Shown in pieces: positions 1 through 5,510 of a DNA stretch of 7,750 nt (position 1 is its first letter; every line of letters starts with the position of its first letter). The stretch spans positions 1-7,750 of the forward strand of contig JAGDMV010000086.1 in NCBI GenBank assembly GCA_017860675.1, in the 5' to 3' direction. Under the pieces are notes generated by a model that saw only the letters and a program-made list of their open reading frames with translations, searched no databases and was not told where the DNA came from. The DNA comes from Chloroflexota bacterium. GTDB lineage: Bacteria; Chloroflexota; Limnocylindria; Limnocylindrales; CSP1-4. The translations under genes were made by a program, and so were the position numbers.

Positions 1-24
1 GGAAGCAGGTTCGGCAGCAGGGCG

Positions 25-1500
25 CTACGGGTTGGCCGGCCGCACCCCGAGCGTGACCTCCACCGTGATCGGCTTCCCGTCGCGGAGGACGTCGAGGGTC
101 ACCGTCTTGCCCGGCGCGAACTGGGTGAGGATGGCGTCGAGCGGGGTGCTCGTGGAGATCCTCTGGCCGTCGACGGCCGTGATGATGTCGCCGTCCATCA
201 GCCCCGCCTTCTCGGCCGGTCCGCCGGTGATGATCCCCGACTGGCTGACGCCCGTCTGCGCGTCGCGCGACCGGATGAGGGCGCCGGCCCGCACCGGCAG
301 CCCCTCCTCCTCCGCCAGCTGGCGGTCGATCACCTCGTAGTAGATGCCGATCCACGGTCGGGCCAGCTCCTGGCCGGCGATCGCCTGCTGCAGCAGCGGC
401 CGGGCGATGTTGATCGGGATGGCGAAGCCGATCCCGTTGGCCGACTGGGCGACCGCGGTGTTGATGCCGATGACGTTTCCCCCGGAGTCGAGCAGTGCGC
501 CCCCGCTGTTGCCTGGGTTGATGGCGGCGTCGGTCTGGATCAGGTTGCGGATGAGCGTGCCGTCCTGGACCCGGATCGTGCGGCCGAAAGCGGAGAGAAT
601 GCCGACGGTCACGCTGTTGGTGTAGCTCCCGAGGGGGCTGCCGATCGCGATCGCCAGCTGGCCGACTCGCGCCTTCGACGAATCGCCGACCGGCGCCACC
701 GGCAGGCTGGTCGCATCGATCTTCACGATCGCCAGGTCGGTGAGGGTGTCGAGCCCGTAGACGCGCCCGGCGTACGTCCGGCCGTCGGCCAGCTTGACCG
801 TCAGGTTCTGGCTGCCCTCGACCACGTGGGCATTGGTGACGATCCAGCCGGCGGCGTCGAAGATCACGCCGGAGCCGACACCCTCCTGGTCGCCGAAGAA
901 GCCGGTCGGATCGGTCGCGCCGGTCGCCGTGATCGTCACGATGGCCGGGCTGACCCGCGCGGCGGCGGTGATCACTGCCTGGTCCTGGTCAGTCAGCGGG
1001 GCGGGGACCGCAGCGACGGTCTGTCCTGGGGCCACGACCGTGCTGGCCGGCGCCCCCTGATCAAGGGACCCTGTGGCGCGCAGCAGCGTGTAGGTGCCGG
1101 CCGAGGCGAGCAGCGCGGTGAGTATCCCGGTCAGGAGGATGATCCCGACGACGCCTGCGCGGGACGCACGCGGGGCGGGTGCGGGGGCGGGAGCAGGCGG
1201 CCGCGGCGCCCCCTCGACTGGCTCGAACCAGTGCTCCGGCGTCGGGCGGGCGGTGGCCTCGGCGTCGTCGGTCGCGGCCGTCCACGAGGGACGGCGCGCC
1301 GCGGACGGCGAGTAGCTGACCGGCCCGCGGCTCCCCAGCGGCTGGGTCACCTCGTTCGTGGCCGCGGCAACAGGACCGGGGATGGTGGAACCGGGGGCGA
1401 GCTCGGGAGGCCCAGAAGCACCGGGTTCCATCGGAGGCTCGGATCGTCCTTCGGTCCCGGCGAGGTCCGGCGTCCAGGCAGTCTTTCCGTCCTCGGTCAT
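25..1500 (-). CDS. htrA: Membrane-anchored HtrA/DegP-type serine protease with one PDZ domain
   Basis: A trypsin-like (S1C) envelope protease and chaperone that degrades misfolded exported proteins. With the ATG at 1500 it has 491 residues. The sequence shows a proline-rich, probably cytoplasmic tail (1-114) with a Pro-Ala run near 101-110, one membrane helix (about 115-140), a linker, then the protease domain. The catalytic triad is visible: His225 in TNAHVV, Asp255 in LTDLAIV, Ser332 in NPGNSGGAL. One PDZ domain (about 390-485) contains GGPAEKAGLMDGDII. No signal-peptidase site follows the helix, so it is probably a type II membrane protein with its catalytic part outside. A GTG at 1618-1620 would add 40 residues; I prefer the ATG because the extension is low-complexity and lacks family features, though neither start has a strong ribosome-binding site. 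It lies 148 nt downstream of the kinase gene on the same strand, as in mprAB-pepD. Family certain; exact start uncertain. Confidence 0.93.
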   Translation of the reverse strand: MTEDGKTAWTPDLAGTEGRSEPPMEPGASGPPELAPGSTIPGPVAAATNEVTQPLGSRGPVSYSPSAARRPSWTAATDDAEATARPTPEHWFEPVEGAPRPPAPAPAPAPRASRAGVVGIILLTGILTALLASAGTYTLLRATGSLDQGAPASTVVAPGQTVAAVPAPLTDQDQAVITAAARVSPAIVTITATGATDPTGFFGDQEGVGSGVIFDAAGWIVTNAHVVEGSQNLTVKLADGRTYAGRVYGLDTLTDLAIVKIDATSLPVAPVGDSSKARVGQLAIAIGSPLGSYTNSVTVGILSAFGRTIRVQDGTLIRNLIQTDAAINPGNSGGALLDSGGNVIGINTAVAQSANGIGFAIPINIARPLLQQAIAGQELARPWIGIYYEVIDRQLAEEEGLPVRAGALIRSRDAQTGVSQSGIITGGPAEKAGLMDGDIITAVDGQRISTSTPLDAILTQFAPGKTVTLDVLRDGKPITVEVTLGVRPANP

Positions 1501-1648
1501 CTCGCTCGTAGGGCTCCGTTTCGGCGTCGGTCCCGGGCCGCGGCCCGGCTGTGCGAGTGGGGGAGGGGCCGGCGCAACCCGGGGGGAGGCCCGCCGGCTC
1601 CATCCCGGACGATGGACCACGAGGGTTCAGGCGCGGTCGGCCAGTACC
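1501..1648 (-). other. Kinase-htrA intergenic spacer with GC palindrome
   Basis: A 148-nt gap between the kinase stop codon (TAA) and the chosen htrA start. It contains a perfect 16-bp palindrome at 1533-1548 (CCGGGCCGCGGCCCGG) that could fold in RNA as a 6-bp stem with a 4-nt loop, or be a protein site. On the minus strand a TAAGGT hexamer overlaps the kinase stop codon (1646-1651) and resembles a -10 box, but I see no matching -35, so an internal promoter for htrA is only possible. Alternatively part of the gap is coding if htrA starts at the GTG at 1620. Confidence 0.4.
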
Positions 1649-3217
1649 TTAAGAAATCACCACCTCACCCGCCTCGCCGCCCGCGGGCTCGGCCGGGCGG
1701 GGATCGCGCGGGAGGGACACGGTGAACGTGGTGCCCCTGCCGAGCCGGCTTTCGACGGTCACCCGGCCGCCGTGCATGTCGACGATCGACTTGACGATCG
1801 CCAGGCCGAGGCCGCTGCCGCTGCCCCGGGCCTCGTCCGCCTGCGACCCGCGGTAGAAGCGCTCGAAGATGTGCGGCAGCTCGGTGGTGTCGATGCCGAC
1901 CCCCGTGTCCTGGACGACGATCGCCGCCCCGCCCCGCTGGTTCTTCACCTCGACCGCGACCGACCCGCCGCGCGGCGTGAACTTGAGGCCGTTGCCGATG
2001 AGGTTGGCCATCACCTGGCCGATGCGCTGCGGGTCGTGACGGATCCGCACCGGGTTGGGCGGCATCTGGAGGGTGAGGGCGACGCCCCGCCGGTTGGCCC
2101 CGGCGGCCGCCTGCTCGACGGCCGACTCGACGCAGACGCGGAGATCGTCGGGGCGCAGGTCCAGGGCGAGAAGGCCGGTCTCCAGCCGCGACAGCTCGAG
2201 CAGGTTCTGGGCCAGCCAGTCGAGGCGCTCGAGCTGCTGCCGGCTCGACTCGAGGAACTCGGCACGGGCGGCGGGATCCTCCCCGGCCCGTTCGCGGAGC
2301 AGCTCGTTGAAGGTCATCATGGCGGCGATCGGGGTCCGCAGCTCGTGGCTCACGTCGGCCAGGAACTCGCGGCTCCGGTCGCGGTCGTGGCGGATCGTGG
2401 CCACGCTCTCCTCGAGGCGGGCGGCCATGGCGTTGAAGCCCCGCGCAAGCTCGGCGATCTCGGCACCGCCTGCCGCCGTCTCCGCCGTCGGAACGCGCAT
2501 CGCCAGGTCGCCGGCGCCGAGGCTCCGGGTGGCCTCGGTCAGGCGCCGCAGCGGGATCGAGAAGCGGGACGCCACGATGGCCGCCACAACGACGGCGGCC
2601 ATCAGCGCCAGCAGCGTTGTGGCGATGAGCAGGCCGGTGATGGTGGCAAGGGTCGAGGCGCGCGTCGTGTACGGGTTGGCCAGGATCGTCTCGACACCCC
2701 ACGGGTCGAACAGCGTGCTGGTGTTGATCGGGCCGAAGGTGGTCGAGGCCGCCAGTCGCTCGCGCGCCTGGCCCGGCTCGGGGCTCGCCGTCAAGGTGGC
2801 GCTGTAGGTGCCGTTCGAGGCGGGAACGACGTCGACCGCGCCGGCAGTGTCGGTCGTGGTGAACCCGAGGCTGATGCGGACGTCGGCGCGGCCCAGGCGG
2901 TTGGCCAGCAGCTGGAGGAAGGCCTCGTCCGACAGGGCGGCGGCGACCTGCGGATCGACCACGTTGCCGGGCAGGACGACCGGCCCGTCGGCGGCCACGG
3001 AGGCCGCGAAGACGACCACGCTCCCGACCTGGGCCGCTCGATCCTCGAGGTTCTGCCGTTCCTGGGTCCGGAACTCCTCGTCGAGGCGGTTGAGGATGAT
3101 CGCCGAGACGAACAGGAGCGAGAGCGCCACGACGAGGACGAACGCCAGCGTGAGCCGCGTCTGGACCGACCGTGGGCGGAGCCGCCGGCCGCGGCGGGCA
3201 GGTCCCCGGGCGACCAT
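1649..3217 (-). CDS. Two-component sensor histidine kinase, membrane-bound, HAMP-HisKA-HATPase
   Basis: Orthodox sensor kinase of 522 residues from the ATG at 3217. A basic N-terminus precedes membrane helix 1 (about 21-43). An extracytoplasmic sensor region of roughly 145 residues follows, then helix 2 (about 190-218), a HAMP linker (about 219-275), a HisKA dimerisation domain with phospho-acceptor His291 in SHELRTP, and an ATP-binding domain with N box (Asn409 in NLIGNGLKF), G1 box (Asp437 in DTGVGID), F box (FERFYR) and G2 box (GSGLGLAIV). All catalytic boxes are intact. An upstream in-frame GTG at 3259 would overlap the regulator gene; the ATG leaves 13 nt after the regulator stop, so translation is probably coupled. 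The sensor region matches no domain I recognise; ligand unknown. Architecture and position fit an MprB- or CssS-like envelope-stress kinase reporting to the regulator encoded just upstream. Confidence 0.95.
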   Translation of the reverse strand: MVARGPARRGRRLRPRSVQTRLTLAFVLVVALSLLFVSAIILNRLDEEFRTQERQNLEDRAAQVGSVVVFAASVAADGPVVLPGNVVDPQVAAALSDEAFLQLLANRLGRADVRISLGFTTTDTAGAVDVVPASNGTYSATLTASPEPGQARERLAASTTFGPINTSTLFDPWGVETILANPYTTRASTLATITGLLIATTLLALMAAVVVAAIVASRFSIPLRRLTEATRSLGAGDLAMRVPTAETAAGGAEIAELARGFNAMAARLEESVATIRHDRDRSREFLADVSHELRTPIAAMMTFNELLRERAGEDPAARAEFLESSRQQLERLDWLAQNLLELSRLETGLLALDLRPDDLRVCVESAVEQAAAGANRRGVALTLQMPPNPVRIRHDPQRIGQVMANLIGNGLKFTPRGGSVAVEVKNQRGGAAIVVQDTGVGIDTTELPHIFERFYRGSQADEARGSGSGLGLAIVKSIVDMHGGRVTVESRLGRGTTFTVSLPRDPRPAEPAGGEAGEVVIS

Positions 3218-3230
3218 GGCCCCGCTGGCT

Positions 3231-3929
3231 TCAGCGCTCGGCGAAGGCGTAGCCGGCACCCCGGACGGTCAGGACGAAGACCGGCGACGACGGGTCGTCC
3301 TCGATCTTCTCGCGCAGGTGGCTGACGTGGACGTTGATCGTCTTCTCGTCCTGGTCCAGCGCCTCGTAGTCGCGGAGCAGCTCCAGCAGCTCGCGGCGCG
3401 AGTAGACGCGGCCCGGCCGGCTGGCCAGGTGGCGGAGGATCTCGAACTCGGTTGCCGTCAGGCTGATCCGGCGGTTGCCGCGCTGGACGCGGCGGCGCTC
3501 GAGGTCGATCAGCAGGTCCCGGTGGCGGATCACCCGGCCTCCGGCGGCGTCGGCCAGGTCGCCGTAGGCGCGCCGAAGCAGGGCGCGGATCCGGCTCATC
3601 AGCTCGCGCAGGCCGAACGGCTTGGTGAGGTAGTCGTCCGCCCCGAGCTCGAGCCCGATCACCTTGTCCACCTCGTCGTCGCGGGCGGTCAGGACCAGGA
3701 CGGGCATCTTCACTCCGGCCGCCCGCAGCCGGCGGAGGACCTCGAATCCATCCATGCCCGGCAGGCGGACGTCGAGCACCACCAGGTCGGGCGCCTGGTG
3801 CACGGCGAAGTCCAGCCCCTCCTCGCCCGAGCGGGCGACGGTGACCACGTAGCCCTCCTGCTGCAGGGCGTACTGGATCCCGCGGGCGACGGCGAACTCG
3901 TCCTCGACGATCAGGATCGTGCTTGACAT
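3231..3929 (-). CDS. OmpR/PhoB-family response regulator
   Basis: DNA-binding regulator of 232 residues from the ATG at 3929, the usual length for the family. The receiver domain (about 1-118) shows the acidic pocket Glu9-Asp10 (IVEDEF), phospho-acceptor Asp53 (VVLDVRLPGMDGFE), Thr81 (LTARDDE) and Lys103 (LTKPF). The C-terminal winged helix (about 130-230) contains LTATEFEILRHL, the recognition-helix region TINVHVSHLREKI and the closing hairpin VRGAGYAF. A second ATG at 3939-3941 would add four residues (MSGP); I favour 3929 because family members usually start just before the ILIVEDE strand and because a TAGGAT hexamer lies 10 nt upstream of it. The choice is not settled. It is first in the leftward operon and should be phosphorylated by the adjacent kinase; likely targets are its own promoter and htrA, which is inference. 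Confidence 0.95.
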   Translation of the reverse strand: MSSTILIVEDEFAVARGIQYALQQEGYVVTVARSGEEGLDFAVHQAPDLVVLDVRLPGMDGFEVLRRLRAAGVKMPVLVLTARDDEVDKVIGLELGADDYLTKPFGLRELMSRIRALLRRAYGDLADAAGGRVIRHRDLLIDLERRRVQRGNRRISLTATEFEILRHLASRPGRVYSRRELLELLRDYEALDQDEKTINVHVSHLREKIEDDPSSPVFVLTVRGAGYAFAER

Positions 3930-3939
3930 CGGCCCGCTC

Positions 3940-3945
3940 ATCCTA
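3940..3945 (-). promoter_or_regulatory. Possible -10 element (TAGGAT) for the regulator-kinase operon
   Basis: TAGGAT on the minus strand is the only TANNNT hexamer I find in that orientation between the divergent genes. Transcription starting about 7 nt downstream would give a leader of only about 4 nt before the ATG at 3929. It also overlaps the alternative ATG at 3941, so both assignments cannot be right together. No convincing -35 is visible. Short AT-containing hexamers also occur by chance, so this is weak. Confidence 0.25.
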
Positions 3946-3963
3946 CACCGGCCGAGGGTGTGC

Positions 3964-4004
3964 CCCGGCGACGCCGGGTGATGTGGTCCGCGGGGGTCCC
4001 CGCG
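3964..4004. repeat. Two adjacent short inverted repeats upstream of the regulator gene
   Basis: The first (3964-3978) is CCCGGC, a 3-nt GAC loop, then GCCGGG. The second (3989-4004) is CGCGGGG and CCCCGCG separated by GT. Their centres are about 25 bp apart and both lie within about 75 bp of the regulator start. They could be operators, hairpins, or GC-rich coincidence; neither is followed by a T tract on either strand, so a classical intrinsic terminator is unlikely. Confidence 0.4.
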
Positions 4005-4057
4005 AAGTCACGCCAGGCGCGGGGGCCGAGCGGCAGGCCTCCCGGCGATCGGCGCCG

Positions 4058-4096
4058 CGGACGCCGGACTGGGGCCACGGACGCCGGACTGGGGCC
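4058..4096. repeat. Tandem 19-bp direct repeat with 20-bp period
   Basis: CGGACGCCGGACTGGGGCC occurs perfectly at 4058-4076 and again at 4078-4096. Each copy itself contains CGGAC twice, so CGGAC begins at 4058, 4065, 4078 and 4085. The pair lies in the non-coding region between the divergent regulator and L25 genes and ends 4 bp before a -10-like hexamer at 4101. A 20-bp period places the copies on nearly the same DNA face, a layout suited to an activator site; function is inferred from position alone. Confidence 0.6.
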
Positions 4097-4097
4097 G

Positions 4098-4106
4098 TGG
4101 TACGCT
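4098..4106 (+). promoter_or_regulatory. Extended -10-like element (TGGTACGCT) ahead of the L25 gene
   Basis: TGGTACGCT fits the extended -10 pattern TGnTAnnnT and is the only TANNNT hexamer I find on the plus strand of this intergenic region. Transcription would start near 4113 and leave a leader of about 88 nt before the L25 start. No good -35 hexamer is seen; its expected place is filled by the second copy of the 19-bp direct repeat, consistent with activator-dependent use. Confidence 0.4.
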
Positions 4107-4159
4107 GGGCCGCCGATCGGGCACCCGGCACCGCCCCCGCCGGCTTGCCGCCCCCGCCG

Positions 4160-4174
4160 CCCGGGCAGCCCGGG
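4160..4174 (+). repeat. GC palindrome in the L25 leader
   Basis: CCCGGGC and GCCCGGG flank a single A, so the RNA could form a 6-bp stem with a 3-nt loop. It ends 16 nt before the AGAGGA ribosome-binding site. It could affect L25 translation, but the surroundings are so rich in G and C that chance is a fair explanation. Confidence 0.3.
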
Positions 4175-4200
4175 CCACCGAGACCAGTCGAGAGGATCCC

Positions 4201-4863
4201 GTGACCAGCTCCCGCCCCGCCCTGGCGGCGACCCGCCGCATCGAGACCGGCAAGAAGAACGCCGCGCTCCGCCGCACCGGCCGGCTTCCGGCAGTCGTCT
4301 ACGGCCACGGCGTCGAGTCGGCCAACATCTCGATCGACGCGCACGAGTTCGACCTGCTCCGGCGCCGTTTCGGCTCCAACGCGCTGGTCGAGCTGTCGAT
4401 CGACGGCCACAAGCCCCGGACCGCGATCGTCCACGGTATCCATATCCACCCGGTCAGCCGGCGCGCGATCCACGTCGACCTGTACGTGGTCAAGATGACC
4501 GAGGAGCTGACCGTGGAGGTCCCGATCCACGGCGCGGGTGAGTCCGAGGCGGTGCACCGCATGGGCGGCACCCTGCTCCACGCCCTCGACCGGGTGAAGG
4601 TGCGGGCGCGGCCCGACCACCTGCCGCAGGTGCTCGAGGCGGACCTGACCGTCCTCGTCGACTTCGACCACGTGATCAAGGTCGGCGACCTGCGGGTCCC
4701 GGACGGCGTGACCATCCTGGCCGACCCCGACGAGGACGTCTTCCGCGTCCTCCAGCCGCGGGTCGTCGAAGAGGAGGTCCGGCCGGCCGTCGCCGTGCCT
4801 GCCGAGGGCGAGGCTGCCGCCGAGGGCGAGGGCGCCGAGGGCAAGGCCGCCTCCGAGGGCTGA
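4201..4863 (+). CDS. rplY: 50S ribosomal protein L25, general stress protein Ctc type
   Basis: Binds 5S rRNA in the large ribosomal subunit; the two-domain (Ctc/TL5) form is known as a general stress protein in Bacillus. The 220-residue protein has the N-terminal 5S-binding domain (about 5-92) with the family signatures RIETGKKNAALRRTGRLPAVVYG and IHPVSRRAIHVDLY given in part here as TGKKNAALRR and HVDLYVVKM. The C-terminal TL5-like beta domain (about 100-187) contains VEVPIH and IKVGDLRVPDGV. A low-complexity Glu/Ala/Gly tail (about 188-220) is encoded by repeats of GCCGAGGGC at 4801, 4819 and 4834. Translation begins at a GTG preceded by AGAGGA at 4191-4196, a good ribosome-binding site. 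It is the first rightward gene, divergent from the stress operon; the usual neighbour pth (peptidyl-tRNA hydrolase) is absent in this window. Confidence 0.95.
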   Translation: MTSSRPALAATRRIETGKKNAALRRTGRLPAVVYGHGVESANISIDAHEFDLLRRRFGSNALVELSIDGHKPRTAIVHGIHIHPVSRRAIHVDLYVVKMTEELTVEVPIHGAGESEAVHRMGGTLLHALDRVKVRARPDHLPQVLEADLTVLVDFDHVIKVGDLRVPDGVTILADPDEDVFRVLQPRVVEEEVRPAVAVPAEGEAAAEGEGAEGKAASEG

Positions 4864-4882
4864 TCGGTCCCCGGCTCATGGT

Positions 4883-4904
4883 CGGCTCGCCGCCGCGCGA
4901 GCCG
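4883..4904 (+). terminator. Hairpin after L25, possible terminator without T tract
   Basis: CGGCTCGC (4883-4890) and GCGAGCCG (4897-4904) form a perfect 8-bp stem with a 6-nt loop, beginning 19 nt after the L25 stop. The sequence downstream is C-rich with scattered T and has no run of T, so it is not a classical intrinsic terminator. Hairpins of this kind in high-GC genomes can terminate, slow RNA polymerase or protect mRNA 3' ends. Confidence 0.4.
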
Positions 4905-5021
4905 TCCGGCCCCTGCCTTCCCCACCTTCGGCCATTCCGGGCTGTTCCGGTCGGGTCGATGCTGACCACGCCGACGACCAGGCCGGGTGGTCTGGCCGCG
5001 ACCGGCAGGAGGTGGGCCGCG

Positions 5022-5423
5022 ATGCGGAAGATCCTGCTCGCGTACGACGGTGGTGAGCCGGCCCGCCGCGCCCTGCAGACAGCCGGCGACCTTGCCCTGA
5101 CCCTGGGCGCGTCGCTCTCGGTCGTGAGCGTGGTGCCGGTCTGCCCCGACCATCCCGAGGCAGCCGACCCCGCGGCCATCGCCGAGCACGCGCGCGACCT
5201 CCAGGAGGCGAAGCGCCTGCTCGCCGAGCGGGGTATCGAGGTCGAGCTGCTCGAGCCGACCGGCGACCCGGCCGGCACGATCGAGCGCATCGCCGACGAG
5301 GGCGGGTTCGACACGATCGTGCTCGGGTCGCGGGGTCTCGGGACGATCGGCCGGATGCTCAAGGGGAGCATCTCCGAGCACGTCGTCAGCCATGCCCGGG
5401 CCACCGTGGTTGTCACTCACTAG
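5022..5423 (+). CDS. Universal stress protein, single UspA domain, ATP-binding type
   Basis: A 133-residue cytoplasmic Usp-fold protein, the normal length for one domain. Strand 1 is KILLAYDGG with Asp9 at the nucleotide pocket. The C-terminal motif reads Gly102-x2-Gly105-x9-Gly115-Ser116 (in LGSRGLGTIGRMLKGSISEH), which is the ATP-binding signature of the MJ0577-like subgroup and is absent from E. coli UspA itself. The ATG at 5022 was chosen because a perfect AGGAGGT lies at 5007-5013 with an 8-nt spacer and the Usp fold starts there; the reading frame stays open upstream to 4878, but that extension shows no domain. It follows L25 by 158 nt and precedes the malic enzyme gene by 87 nt. The role is presumably ATP- or stress-linked signalling or protection; no specific partner can be named. 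Confidence 0.93.
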   Translation: MRKILLAYDGGEPARRALQTAGDLALTLGASLSVVSVVPVCPDHPEAADPAAIAEHARDLQEAKRLLAERGIEVELLEPTGDPAGTIERIADEGGFDTIVLGSRGLGTIGRMLKGSISEHVVSHARATVVVTH

Positions 5424-5438
5424 AACCGCCGCCTTCAC

Positions 5439-5473
5439 AGCCGTCCCCAAGCCGTCCCCCCCGGCACGCCGGG
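5439..5473. repeat. 10-bp direct repeat with 11-bp period, followed by a small hairpin
   Basis: AGCCGTCCCC is found at 5439-5448 and 5450-5459. Just downstream CCCGG (5460-5464) and CCGGG (5469-5473) flank a CACG loop. The region is the 87-nt gap between the universal stress protein and malic enzyme genes. A one-turn direct repeat is the layout used by many OmpR-family regulators, while the hairpin might end the upstream transcript. No T tract and no clear -10 hexamer are present. Confidence 0.4.
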
Positions 5474-5510
5474 CCCGATCGAAGCGCCACACGAGCCATC
5501 GAGGACCCTC

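Noticed and set aside
3218..3259. An upstream GTG start for the histidine kinase.
   Set aside because: It would overlap the regulator gene and add a non-conserved stretch; the ATG at 3217 precedes the basic segment and first membrane helix.
1358..3325. A 655-codon open frame on the plus strand, opposite htrA, the kinase and the end of the regulator gene.
   Set aside because: Compositionally biased, no recognisable motif, and wholly explained by the three convincing minus-strand genes.
3943..4671. A 242-codon minus-strand frame covering the divergent intergenic region and the 5' half of L25.
   Set aside because: It overlaps L25 antisense, has no family features, and its C-terminal part is low-complexity Pro/Gly/Arg sequence from the repeats.
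4801..4860. Repeated GCCGAGGGC units as a possible non-coding repeat array.
   Set aside because: They are in frame and encode the acidic Ala/Glu/Gly tail common in L25/Ctc proteins.
4878..5021. A 48-codon N-terminal extension of the universal stress protein.
   Set aside because: The Usp fold begins at the ATG at 5022, which has a near-perfect ribosome-binding site 8 nt upstream; the extension overlaps the hairpin after L25.
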